Positions 53,140-64,000 of a stretch of 64,000 bases of DNA are shown here, piece after piece. The translations under genes and the position numbers were made by a program. This DNA comes from Gnetum montanum (taxonomy: Eukaryota > Streptophyta > Gnetopsida > Gnetales > Gnetaceae). Position 1 is the stretch's first letter. Each line of letters opens with the position of its first letter. Location of the stretch: positions 428,566-492,565 of the forward strand of contig MNCI01004678.1 of NCBI GenBank assembly GCA_015680685.1, written 5' to 3'. The notes under the pieces were generated by a model, which worked only from the letters and a program-made list of their open reading frames with translations, did not search any database and was not told where the DNA came from.

Positions 53140-54590
53140 GCTATGAATTTGGGTTAGTAATACCTAAGTAGGTCATATTTCTAAGTGGGTGTTTTAATAA
53201 GCTTTGTGGTGCTTGCATGAATCATCTTTCTCCATAAGAATCCAAATACGTATGTGGGTCACCTTTCTTGATAAGTATCATTTGTTTAGTTTTGGTTTTG
53301 GTTTTATGGGTAGTAACAAAGAATTTTTTTATATTTTATTTTATTATTATTTATTATTTTATTTTTGCATGTTTGTATTTTTGGGTGCTAACTCTTTACT
53401 TGCAGCTATCTCTTATGCATGACTATCTAGCTACCTAATGTTCAAAATCAAAACCCATTAGGAAGTATTTTATAGCTTATTTTCTCTACTATTGGTTCCC
53501 TTTATATTTTTATGCTTTCTAGGTAATTCATTTAGTTGTGATGAGGAGAATTTATATGGAGAATCTAATTCTTAGATTCTTATTTGATGTATTATTAGTT
53601 TAGCCATTAAGATGTCAGTTATCAATTGTATTTCTTCTAAGATATCATGTTTATTTGGGATTTTTGTACTATGTAATTTACTATGAGGATTTGTATTTTT
53701 ATTTTTTCTATCTTTTGTGTAGGCCTAATTTACTCAAGAATTTTATTTCAACAACATTGGTTATTTTTCCACTATCTTTATTTCAACATCTTTATTATCA
53801 TTAGAGCCCAATGTCTTTTGATGTATTAATCATATTATGTAAAACTCATGTTAAGTAATTTCTATATATCATTCCATTGTATTTTCTAGTATTTTTTTAA
53901 TGTTATTTTTGGATTAAAAAATAGGTCTTCAACCTATTTTTATTAGTATACATGTTTGGTTTTGAATGCATGAAGATATTGACACTATTTTACAATGTTT
54001 TTATCTTTCTTACTTAGCATTTTTCTATCCATATTTGCTTATTTTTATGCATGCCTACTATATTTCCTGCTATATTTTTCTTAACATCCAACATTTTTCT
54101 TAAGTAGTGCTTTATGTTTTTTTGTAAACTATTTATTTCTTTAAGGAATACCTTTCTAGCCTAAGCCTTCTAAATGGGATGTTACAGGAGAGAGGTAAAA
54201 AATTAATATATTTTGTAGCAACCATGACCTAAAAACAAACCATGGTCAAGCCATTATGATTGCTTCACAACTTGTGGCTAATATTCTATGAGGAAGTCAT
54301 GACCTATGCTCCTTATCCTTAGCTCTAAGGCAAATCATGAGTTGATCATGATCTATGGTCATCAACTATGAGTCCATCATGACTTGTGGTTTATAATCCC
54401 ATGAGTTAGCCACCATTTGTAGTCCTAGTAATGGTTAACTTTTTGGCCAAAATTTAAAGTGTAACTAGCCAACTCCAAAAGCAAAAAGAGATCTTATTGT
54501 ATTGCCATCTCCAACATCTTGCACCTATAATTCCTATTGCTAGAATGATGGTAGTAGGTGTGAACTATGTAGCTACTATAGAGGCACTTA
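53140..54590. other. Intergenic, no gene recognised
   Basis: AT-rich. There is a local cluster of ATCATGA / CATGAC words at 54240-54430. No domain. Confidence 0.4.
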
Positions 54591-54599
54591 TTGTAGTAG

Positions 54600-55525
54600 C
54601 TTTAGTCCTTGAAGGTGCCTTCAGTTAGGTCTTTTTTGATAGTATCATCTTAATCATTTTAGAAGATGAGACATTTTGAGTTTGCCTCATGGTATCATTG
54701 GTATACCTAGCTATTCCTATTCACTTACATGGTTTACTTATGAAGCAAGAAAATGGCAAGTTATTCTTACCCTATTCATTCTTCTAAAACATTTGTTTCA
54801 TCTTAAGGAAGAGGAGGTGAGATAGGTTTTCAAGGTACTTGTCACGAGGATCATACTCCCATGGGCTACATAGGTTGAAATTTGGTTTAAGTACTTCATG
54901 GAAAAGATATGATAAGTTAACAATTTAAAATAGATTTTCTATATCTGTGTTAGAAATGGGCATTTTTTTCTTGATTACCATAGGTTCCCTCCATCCATAA
55001 AATCCTAGTCTTTATGTCTAAGAAGGTTAAGATCAAAATAGCCTATACCCTAATGTTGGAAATTCCCAATGTAGTAGCAATGGCATCAACAGTGTAAGAG
55101 ATAGGCATTTCCTCTACCTTGACCATTAAATTATTTTGTTGGTTATGTTAAAATGGGTACATTTCTCCCAAAAAAAATTCTTCATTGGTGGATAAAGCAA
55201 ATCATAAGGGAGAATCTTGCAACTACTCATGAACCTCCTGTGGACAAAACTCTAGGAAATGCTCAAAGTTAAGTTTGACTAATACACTAGCCATCCCTTT
55301 AGGAGTAGGTGGCATTGATGCTTCTTGTTGCATAGATTATTATGTTTGAGACACTGGTTGATACATAAATGCATATTACACCTCTTATTTCTTAGGTTCT
55401 TATCCACTAGCTTAGGATTACTATGTTTTATCACTCTCATGTTCATAACCTCTTTTGTGCTCACCTCTAAGCCTCTTTTCCCTTGGATGCTAAGCTTTCT
55501 ACCTAGGATATTCACATCCTCAATA
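54600..55525 (-). pseudogene. Relic of a second-ORF protein of the same family
   Basis: Minus-strand readings give VKLNFEHFLEFCP, DSPL.FALSTNEEFFLGEMYPF and VDAIATTLGIPNI. These align in order with the second ORF of copy A (VELNFGHFIEFAP, SPLWPILSKSDAWYLGETYQF, and the VDIGG..EVLNL part). Many stops are present. It lies outside copy B's LTR, so it belongs to a separate and older insertion. Confidence 0.55.
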
Positions 55526-55529
55526 TGAC

Positions 55530-55787
55530 ATCATCATCTAAAGAAGTTTTGAACATAATTAAGATTATGACAAATAATAAATTCCTAGGTGTGGATGATT
55601 TTCTAAATGATTTTTTAAAACATTTTTGGCATGTTACATGAGAGGATATTTGTGATATTATGTTTGAATTTTGGAGAATAAATTATCTTCTTAGTTAATT
55701 TAATATTTCATGGATCTCCATTTTACCTAAGAAGATGGGGGCTTCAAATATTAAAGATTTTAGGACTATGAGATTGTGCACAATCAT
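55530..55787 (+). mobile_element. L1-type LINE RT, left part (split by copy B)
   Basis: The reading contains KIMTNNKFLGVDDF, KHFWHVT, ISWISILPKKMGASNIKDFR and RLCTII. This is the RT region around the 'LIPK....DFRPISLCN' motif. Two in-frame stops are visible. The element is interrupted at the ATCAT target site and resumes at 62591. Confidence 0.85.
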
Positions 55788-55811
55788 TGATGAGTCATGA
55801 ATTTGCTGGCT

Positions 55812-56010
55812 ATGATATCGCAGTCGTGATATCACAGCCCTGCTGTATCAGTCGTTGTGATATCACAACCCTGTTGTATCAGTAGCCGCAATATCGCATG
55901 GGTCGCGATATCGTGTACGCGATATCGCAGTCGACGCGATATCACATCCCCCGCGATATCACATACGCGATATCGTGTCTTCCCCTACGATATTGCGTAC
56001 ACGATATCGT
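55812..56010 (+). promoter_or_regulatory. Cluster of GATATC palindromes in U3
   Basis: Nine GATATC cores, most inside longer symmetrical words such as GCGATATCGC, are packed into 200 bp directly upstream of the TATA box. Equivalent clusters occur in the other LTRs of the family (six in 61620-61785 and six in 35770-35865). Their position suggests an enhancer or protein-binding array; this is inference. Confidence 0.6.
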
Positions 56011-56025
56011 AGTGCGTAGCCATAT

Positions 56026-56039
56026 CTATAAATAAGAGG
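56026..56039 (+). promoter_or_regulatory. Copy B 5' LTR TATA box
   Basis: CTATAAATAAGAGG is conserved at the same LTR position in the 3' LTR (61791) and in the solo LTR (31715). Confidence 0.7.
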
Positions 56040-56356
56040 TGGCTCTCCCTTGTTTCTATCCCAGTTAGTTCTATAGCGAAGCTCTAGCAATTTGATCCCT
56101 CGAGAGTTAGATTTTTTCTTGTGTCTGCTCGCAGTGTGGTGAATGTAATTGTACGGTGTCTTTATGCGAGTGTGTCGTACTTGGACACGCACATGACCGG
56201 CAATAAAGATCAAGATTACTTCATCATTGCAGCATTCACTTTGTCATTTATTTATTTGTTATTTCTTTAATGTTATTTACTGTTTTCTCTCTCTCACCCT
56301 TAAACTCCTAGAACACGGAACGAGTATGACTTGATCACGAGCATTTAAGTGTGACT

Positions 56357-56477
56357 GCTTGGTATCCCAATGGTTTAGCTAGGATCTACGCTTGGTAACC
56401 TAGTGGCGTATTTGGGATCTGCGCTTGGTAATCCTAGTGGCGTACCTAGGATGTACGCTTGGTAGTCCCAGTGGTAG
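56357..56477 (+). repeat. 33-34 bp tandem repeat in the LTR leader
   Basis: Units start at 56357, 56390, 56423 and 56457 (the last partial), each beginning GCTTGGTA and containing a CTAGTGG-like word. The same array is in the 3' LTR at about 62125-62245. Confidence 0.85.
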
Positions 56478-56819
56478 TTGTGCATGAGGTCCAAGATGTG
56501 TACGGTTAATCAAGGAATCGATTGCTCATCGCACTTAGCTAGATTAGATTTTCGTACCCTTTTCCTCCTAGCTTAGATTAGTTAATATTACTTTCCACTG
56601 CCTTCATGAGTAGCATAGATTAGGAAACACATCATACACCTCATCTGGACTAAATTATATGTGAAAAATGCAATACTAGTCTAGGTGGGAAGACAACGAA
56701 CTGTGACGTAAGGCTAACTATCTAGGTGCCACAACTAGTCCATCTGCGGAGTTTGACCGGATCATGCATGCAACGCTCGTTTCATATGGTTGAGTGTAGG
56801 GGTACCTTGCCACTCATCA

Positions 56820-56837
56820 TTGGCGCTGTTGCCGAGG
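56820..56837 (+). other. Copy B primer-binding site
   Basis: TTGGCGCTGTTGCCGAGG immediately follows the 5' LTR. It is one or two bases from the Athila/Tat form. Confidence 0.85.
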
Positions 56838-56951
56838 ATGATGCTAGTTATCTAGATTAGTTATATCATACAAGGTCGCTGTATAAGAACTTAATGATAT
56901 ATCTTTCAGAAAATAGTAATTATAAAAAGTCACATAAATTCACACACAAAA

Positions 56952-58935
56952 ATGCCTCTCCTACAAGATAATAATAACGCCATACTTAGTGAGGAAATTC
57001 ATTGGAGAATCAATGAATTACATGATAATGAAGATTGGAGTATGCAATCTGAGGTAGGGGTTTGTTATAAACATCAATGAAAGCAACATCATCCCAACGC
57101 ATGAAAGCCTAACTTACCTGATGACGATGAACCCCCACTGGCCACTACAAGCTTAACGCAAATACAAGAGGCTATTCGAATCTCACATAGGCATCGTAAA
57201 GAGAGCTGTCTACACAGGCTCGATTTAAATAAATTTTCCACATTTTCAGGAGGCTATGACTTAGATCCGCATCAACATTTACTAGCCTTCTACGATGCCT
57301 GCACATGGAATAACATTGATAACAGGTGGCAAAAACTTAAGCTCTTTCCTATGACACTTGTTGACTAAGCAAAAGTATGGTATAGATCGTTAAAACCAAA
57401 TTCGATACGACACTAGTCAACAATGTTAGAAGCCTTTAACAAAAAATATCAAACCTACGCAAGAGTGTCAGCCTTGAGGAAACAAATCCAAGGATGGAAA
57501 CAAGCACAACATGAACCCTTGGACATGGCCTTAGAAAGATACTATGCATTGTTAAACAACTGTCCAGGCCATGGGTTTTCCGAGGAAATGCTAATGTATC
57601 ATATTATTGATGGGCTACATAATGAAACAAGAGAGACCTTAGGAACGTATGCCCGAGGTCAACTATATGAACTACAAACCCATCAAATCCAAGAGCTTAT
57701 TAAGTGGGTAGCAAGAGAAGAAGGAGAAATAGCTACATGGGAGAGCGTTGAAAAACATCAACGGGACCAAAATCACAACTCAACAAAGGTCTAGGATCAT
57801 AACAAGGAGAGATCGACTAATCTCAAGGTGGAAACATCATCTTTGCCAATACAAAAATTGTTAGAAGAAGCTGAGGCAAAGATCAATAAGATGTTGGAAT
57901 GGATAAATCAAAAGTGTGGAGAATGCATCAACATCATTGGAGATAGAGTTTTGACAACCCAAGAAGCAGGACAAAACATTAGACAATCGGAAAGAAAGAA
58001 CGAAGGGAATAAGCACTCAACTGCCAATCATACATATGAATGCAACATATGCCTGTACGATCACCCCAAGGGCCAATGCCCAATCTTGTTACATCTACAT
58101 GAGCATTGGGGAAACATGTTACATCCAAAGTTTGTATAGAGATACTGTGTTCGATCACAGTGGCAACAATCCCAGTCGTGGGGGAATCCACCCTTAGACT
58201 GGAGGCACCCTTCATATTTTCTAAATCTAAATGCTTATCACGTTTAATACCCTGTTTCTTCAACTGGGCCAACATACACTATCTCATCACAATACCATTC
58301 TCCACAATACTATCAACCCATACCTCCAACACAACCACCACATTATGCATCTTATACTCCTCCTAACTTTCAACATTCTTATCCTTTCCCTCCTTCCACA
58401 ATGCCACCAACTGTTCCTAAGGTGTTTGTACCACCGCAACCCACGAACAACACTTGTGCTACTGCTACTAACAATAGTGAAGAGCCTCCTCAACATCAAA
58501 AGCGTCCTTTCTTTAAACATGGCCATAGGAAGGGACAACATAACTCTGAGGCCACTGCATCTTCCAACACAACACAAGTCCAACAATGTGGTGCACCCTT
58601 ACCTTTGAACCCAACACCTCATGTAACTTCATCAGGGCCACAAACTTACACTCCAACGACCATACGGCCCAATGAACACAACCATGGGAGGCATCAGCCC
58701 AATCCTTGCATACCATCTAACAGTCCTAAACATCATAGTGGATCAACTCGTTATCCGGGAAATACATCGTATGAAGTGCCCCACTGTGTTTATTATAAAG
58801 TGTGTGAAATCCAAGGTGATAAGTATGGACCAGTTTCAATACTTCCAATATGCAAGGATCCTTATTTTTCATTTATTAATCCTTGTCATACTCAACCGTT
58901 TAGTTATGGGGGATACCCCCACATTTTAATAACAA
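56952..58935 (+). pseudogene. Copy B gag (Athila-like), one frame with stops
   Basis: ATG at 56952 opens a frame kept up to SYGGYPH near 58920. It has a gag core (FSGGYDLDPHQHLLAFYDAC, KLKLFPMTL, AKVWYRSLKP), QIQGWKQAQHEPLDMALERY (57485-57545) and a coiled coil (EEAEAKINKMLEWINQKCGE). The variant knuckle CNICLYDHPKGQCP is near 58045-58085, followed by a Pro/His/Ser-rich tail. About seven in-frame stops break it but almost no frameshift, so decay was by substitution. Confidence 0.85.
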
Positions 58936-60824
58936 GTAGGATTAATAAATATTTTTCATTTTCTTTGATTTTTCAACTTTGTTGTTTTTCAGTTTTTTAT
59001 TTTTCAACTTTTTGTTTTATCTTTTTGTGTGTTTGTATTTTCATGTTTTTGTAAGTAATCTCATCTACATATAAAACACTCATGTGGATCATTGGTTGAG
59101 GTGTGTTTTATGTTATTAAGTCATGAGTAGTCAATTATTTGAAACAGTGAGCCCACTACATCCACTCATCCACTCTATAAATAAGAGGGTCTGTTCATGA
59201 GTACATTGATATTCTTGAAATTTCTAAAACTTAAAATTAATTTTTTGTTCATTGTACCTAGAATGAAGAAGGATGGACCAAGAGGGAATGATTACGGTGT
59301 GAAATCAAGGGGACTTGTGGATTTTCTTTGGTGACATCTGTGGGAGTTATCATGCAATATGGTTGTACTAAGATCCTTGTAGATCTAATGAAAAATGGGA
59401 GTATGAGTAATCAAAAAGGGCATTCGAAAATCAAATGTTGTTCTAGGGGGTCCCACTGGAAAGACATGCACCCATGCCTGAAGGTTGGCAGCTTCTTTGG
59501 ATTCAATCAAGTGAAAAGAAAAAAAAATTAGAGAAAAAGAAAAAAGGAAGTGCCATAAAACAAAAATCACTCCTCCCTTGTATTAAATGCCAAGGATCGT
59601 ATGCCTTGTTGTTATGGTACTCTCATAGTTGTTCATCATGGGATGAAACAATGTGATGTCATTGATTAGAAGGATGGACTTGGTCTTGATCTTGGAACGA
59701 TGGGTTAATGACATATTAATCATGCTTTACACGCAGGATTCATTGTGCTCTGGGTCAGTTACCTCATGTCCCGATCTCTACGATCCCTTTCTCTACTTCA
59801 TATCATCTCACTGTTCATGTAATTGTAGCTCGTGTTCTATGTAGCATAGAATTTTCATCTCATTCCGGTGATATTTACATATGTGTGTTTTGTAGAGTTA
59901 GTGAGGATTACATCTAACCCTTCTAGTGCCCACAGACACTTTAAGTGTGGTTACACAACGGCATTATAGGTTGAAACCTGCTTTGGGGAGGATCCACTTG
60001 TGTAATTTTGTTGTAATCTTCATTAATTCTCTCGCCCACACATATCATTTCTTACCCTCAGCTTATTTGTTCATGATATTCTTTCCCTTATTACTATCCC
60101 TCTGATTCAACATTTCTATGAATCATCACATAGCCTTTTTCTCTACCATCCGAGGTCCTTATTGATAAATTCCACACTATCATAATTTTCATGCCTTTAG
60201 AACCAATTGAATTACCCTGGAACCCTATAACAATCATCCAGATGTCCTTAGTCTACATCGTTTAATTTCAAAAGAAATATTAAAAATTTGGTACATTCTC
60301 TAAGTGCCCTAACTTCAATAAAAATATATATACATGACCCCCTTGTGCTAATCAACATTATTTGCAACTGTTCACGTAGGGGAAGTCAAATTTCTCTCTA
60401 CAACTTGCGATTGCACATCCCTTGCTTCCATATCCATAACTCACTTGCTGGTACTCCAATTTTCATTTTGTCTAAACCTACTTGACCCAGGAGTGTCCGC
60501 TTAGTTGTGGGGGAGGGGGCACATGCCAAATAGTGCATAAATTTTTTGAAATTCATTATCACCCAAAGGACATCTTTAAGGGTAATTAGTTCTAAAATTA
60601 AGAATAGAATGTGTCAAAAACAATTTCACCCCCTTAGTTATACCAGAAAAATTAAATTTGGAAACCACCTAAGCAAAGAGGACTCAACACTATAATCTTT
60701 CAGGGACATGTTCTTCCAATAATTAACATCACACAAAAATAAAGTAAATCTATTAAGGCAAGCAGTAAAGTATAACCTAACTTTGGTAACAACCTTACTA
60801 ACAATTGGTCCCGTGTGATTGAAG
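58936..60824 (+). other. Copy B spacer with an internal TATA-like box
   Basis: Non-coding by eye. CTATAAATAAGAGGG near 59176-59190 repeats the LTR promoter box. Blocks shared with copy A's spacer, in reverse orientation there, include the GACATGCACCCATGCCTGAA region at 59463. Confidence 0.55.
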
Positions 60825-61421
60825 ATGGCCCTGAAACGTGGATAACAGGAAGGTCTTGCTTAAGGTGCGATTGAACAATTTCAGAGAGGTGAAAGACAAG
60901 ATCCTACTAGATAACATGCAGAACAAGAGGAACAATCATTCAGCATTCATCAAGAAGATCCTCCTACCGTACGGTATGGGTAGGCAGAAGCAGGAGATAT
61001 CCTCTCTGAAAGTGGTGCCTGGTACTCAGGGGAAACGTACCAATTTTGACACAATAAAGCAAAAGGCACCATGGTTAATATTTGTGGTGTGACTATTTAT
61101 TCCTCTATTCAAGCCATTTCGGAGGTATTAAACCTTCCAAATACAGGGCCAAAGGTTGCTCAGAACTAGCTGGAAACTTTTAGAATCGAACAACTTAATA
61201 AACTATTGATAGAGGATAAAAGGGTGGCAGAATAAAAAGAGAAGGCTGTCTAGGCTGCCTCTATGGCACAAGTGAAAACTTACACACACGCCAAGGAACT
61301 CAAGGCCTTACAAGAGGAGAAACTCTAGGCCATACTTCAATGTTATCAAATCCCAAGACCTGGAGCACAAGAAAAAGGAAAGAGACCTATGGAGGAGTCA
61401 CCGCCACCAGGAACTACATGA
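60825..61421 (+). pseudogene. Copy B shortened second ORF (N-terminal start plus coiled coil)
   Basis: It starts MALKRG in the same context as copy A's MALNVD. After a one-base shift it continues MDNRKVLLKVRLNNFREVKD. The globular domain is missing and the reading resumes with LETFRIEQLNKLLIEDKRVA and KTYTHAKELKALQEEKL, aligning with copy A's coiled coil. It ends in EESPPPGTT and a TGA. Stops are frequent. Confidence 0.6.
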
Positions 61422-61585
61422 GTTCCAAAGTTTTGTAAATATTCTGTGTGTTGTGTCTTTGTTTTTTTTTCTTCCCACACTGCGGCATCATCCCATTTCT
61501 TTTTCCAGTCAATAATCCCATACCTATCCATTGTGTAATCAATGGAGCTTGTTCTCTCTGTAACTTGAGGAGGAGTTTTCATTTA

Positions 61586-61597
61586 GTCGTGGGGGTA
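61586..61597 (+). other. Copy B polypurine tract
   Basis: GTCGTGGGGGTA abuts the 3' LTR start at 61598 and is conserved in copy A. Confidence 0.75.
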
Positions 61598-62585
61598 TGA
61601 TGAGTCATGAATTTGCTGGCTATGATATCGCAGCCATGATATCACAACCCTATTGTATCAGTAGCCGCGATATTGCATGGGTCGCGATATCGCAGCCGAC
61701 GCAATATCACATCCGCCGTGATATTGCATATGCGATATCGCGTCTTCCCCTGTGATATCGCGTACGCGATATCGCAGTGCATCGCCATATCTATAAATAA
61801 GAGGTGGCTCTCCCTTGTTTCTATCCCAGTTAGTTCTATAGCAAAGCTCTGGCAGTTTGATCCCTCCAGAGTTAGATTTTTTCCCGTGTCTGCCTGCAGT
61901 GTGGTGAATGTAATTGTACAGTGTCTTTATTCGAGTGTGCCGTACTTGGACATGCACATGACCGGCAATAAAGATCAAGATTACTTCATCATTGCAGCAT
62001 TCACTTTGTCATTTATTTATTTGTTATTTCTTTAATGTTATTTACTGTTTTCTCTCTCTCACCCTTAAACTCCTAGAATGCGAAATGAGTACGACTTGAT
62101 TATGAGCATTTAAGTGTAATTTCTTGGTATCCCAGTGGTGTAGCTAGGATCTACACTTGGTAACCTAGTGGCGTATTTGGGATCTACGCTTGGTAATCCT
62201 AGTGGTGTACCTAGGATCTATGCTTGGTAGTCCCAGTGGTAGTCATGCATGAGGTCCAAGATGTGTACGGTTAATCAAGGAATCAGTTGCTCATCGCACT
62301 TAGGCTAGATTAGATTTTCTTATCCTTTTCCTCCTAGCTTAGATTAGTTAATATTACTTTCCACTACCTTCAGGAGTAGCATAGATTAGGAAACACATCA
62401 TACACCTCATCTGGACTAAACCATACATGACAAATGCAATACTAGTCCAGGTGGGAAGACAGCGAACTGCGACCTAAAGCTAGCTATCTAGGTGCCACAA
62501 CTAGTCCATCAGCGGAGTTCGACCGGATTGCGCGTGCGACACTCATTTTGTATGGTTGAGTGTAGGGGTACCTCGCCACTCATCA
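61598..62585 (+). repeat. Copy B 3' LTR
   Basis: 988 bp and collinear with the 5' LTR. The main difference is fewer palindrome units in U3 (six exact GATATC), plus scattered C/T and G/A transitions. The TATA box is at 61791 and it ends CGCCACTCATCA. Confidence 0.92.
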
Positions 62586-62590
62586 ATCAT

Positions 62591-64000
62591 CTACAAGATT
62601 ATCTTCAAATTTATAGCTAATAGAGTTAGTAAAATTCTTGAATCGATAATTTTCCTTGAACAAGCTAGATTTGTTGTTGGACAGTACCTTTTGGATAAAG
62701 TTCTTCTTATACAAGAAATTATTCATTCAACTTACATTCAATAAAATTCAAGTATTACTTTCAAATTAGATATAAGCAACAATTATGATAAAATATCTTG
62801 ATAATATCTTGATGTAGTTTAAGTACTTTAGGTTTTCTAGATCATTGGATCCATAAGCTTAGTTAATGTTATAAAGCTAATTGCTTCTCATTTTTAAATA
62901 ATGAATGTGTGGGAGAGTTTATGGCTAATAATGGGATATGGCAAAAAGAGCCAATATATTCTTATTTATTTATTATGGTCATGGAATGATTTGGTGCTAT
63001 TCTTAGGAGTACAAATAAGAATACCTTATCAAAGGAATAACCCTTATTTATAGTTACCCTGATTTCATTCCTTCTCAATTTGTAGATGATACTTTTGTTT
63101 TTGCATGGAACTTCTTTCACCCTTACAAATGTGTATGATTATCTTCATATTTTTTTTCTAATAATTCTAGATTGTAAATCAATATTACTAAAAGAAAAAT
63201 TTAAAATTTTGAGTCTTTTGAACCAGTGTTTTAAGATTTTTTTTCTAGAATATAATGCCACAAAGATAATCTATCCACCAAATATTTGGGCATTTCTCTC
63301 TTCATTGGATGGATGAAAATTAATGTTTGGGATGAGCTTATTGACAAAGTGGGAAAGCATTTATTTTCATGAAAGGAAAAGATGTTAACTCAAGTAGGAA
63401 GACTCTAGTTGCTTAAATTAGTACTTCATGGTACACCTATTTATCTACTATATTACTAAAAAGATCTATATGTAGTAGTGATACTACAAAAATGAAGCAT
63501 TGATTCTTTTGGTCTCACACTAAGAAAATAAGTTTTCATTCTTTAAATGGATTTTATTTTCTCAATTTATTCAAGAAAGTGACTAGGGTATTTGACATCT
63601 TCACACATCAATTTGGCATTGCTAGAAAAACTAATTTGGTATCTTTACAAAGGGAACAAACCATGGGTTCAAGTAATGCATTAATAGTACCCTTACAATG
63701 ATCTTTTATTTTATAATGCATCTTTTATAACATATGTTAGCTTGACATGGTAGAGTTTTGAAAAGCTAAAAGTTTGGCTCAAGAGAAATATGCATGTTAA
63801 AGGATGATTTATTTGTTCAGGAGATTCTAATTAGTATAAGTTAAATGATGCTTATGCAAAGTAAGCTCTGAATATTAAGGATCCTCTCAAGAAGACATGA
63901 TGGAAGGAGATCATGATTCCAAACTACAAAATTTTTATGTCTAAATTTCTTTATGAAAAGTACTTATAAATATTGTTTTGTAACATAAAGGTTTTATTAC
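62591..64000 (+). mobile_element. L1-type LINE RT, right part (continues beyond window)
   Basis: It resumes directly after the target duplication with YKIIFKFIANRVSKILES and QARFVVGQYLLDKVLLIQE. A catalytic FVDD (in place of YADD) lies near 63080, KYLGISLFIGW near 63280 and DKVGKHLFS..KEKMLTQVGR near 63340-63400. A zf-RVT-like tail reaches the window end. Many stops are present. It joins the 55530-55787 part across copy B. Confidence 0.85.

Larger units (their letters stand above)
55788..56819 (+). repeat. Copy B 5' LTR
   Basis: 1032 bp from TGATGAGTCATGAATTTG to TTGCCACTCATCA. U3 holds nine exact GATATC palindromes and two one-base variants within 55812-56010. The TATA box is at 56026. A 33-34 bp unit (GCTTGGTAACCTAGTGGCG...) is repeated about 3.6 times at 56357-56477. 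Confidence 0.92.
55788..62585 (+). mobile_element. Full-length non-autonomous Athila-like LTR element, copy B (6.8 kb)
   Basis: It is bounded by ATCAT direct repeats (55783-55787 and 62586-62590). It has LTRs at 55788-56819 and 61598-62585, a primer site at 56820, gag (56952 to about 58935), a spacer, a shortened second ORF (60825-61421) and a polypurine tract before the 3' LTR. No pol motif occurs in the 4.8 kb interior. Compared with copy A it lacks the globular N-terminal domain of the second ORF. Confidence 0.9.

Noticed and set aside
58231-58608. Plus-strand frame of 125 codons and the opposite minus frames
   Set aside because: These are shadow frames over the gag tail, which is continuous in another frame.

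Overview
The window looks like non-coding-rich nuclear DNA of a land plant with a very large genome; a gymnosperm such as a conifer is my best guess. This rests on one host gene with ordinary 100-135 bp introns plus one 16.7 kb intron full of old retroelements, and on the layered, decayed LTR, LINE and SINE copies elsewhere. No species-level marker was found, so the assignment is inference.

Host gene: seven + strand exons between 5941 and 23792 encode the C-terminal half of a plastid PP2C phosphatase of the PPH1/TAP38 type, which dephosphorylates the light-harvesting antenna (LHCII) in state transitions. All exons are in frame, all introns have GT/AG ends, and the reading ends in the C-terminal membrane anchor typical of this family. 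The first exons (transit peptide and N-terminal PP2C motifs) are not visible and should lie left of the window.

Layout: 1-5.9 kb holds a minus-strand L1-type LINE tail, two decayed minus-strand coding relics (one gag-like), a 358 bp tandem duplication and tRNA-derived SINE pieces, probably all intronic. The 6.2-22.9 kb intron holds more SINE heads, a 5'-anchored Ty1/copia piece (7.05-9.16 kb), an LTR relic, an unrecognised broken coding region (15.0-16.0 kb), an RTE LINE tail and another LTR relic. From 24 to 34 kb there are LTR relics and a dead chromovirus (Ty3/gypsy, minus) whose RT is split by a solo LTR.

31-63 kb is dominated by one LTR family. It has two full-length copies (35002-43691 minus and 55788-62585 plus) and two solo LTRs (31633-32669 and 46559-47454), each with its own perfect 5 bp target duplication. 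These elements have an Athila-like gag and primer site and a second coiled-coil ORF with a domain resembling the 'putative plant transposon protein' family. I see no protease, RT, RNase H or integrase, so they appear non-autonomous. Their U3 carries clusters of the palindrome GATATC. The plus copy sits inside an L1-type RT that resumes at 62591.

The most unusual non-element signal is 48.5-50.6 kb: about 14 copies of an imperfect 20 bp palindrome with consensus AGAACCAAAATTTGGTTCTA, spaced roughly 60-290 bp apart, in sequence with no coding potential.
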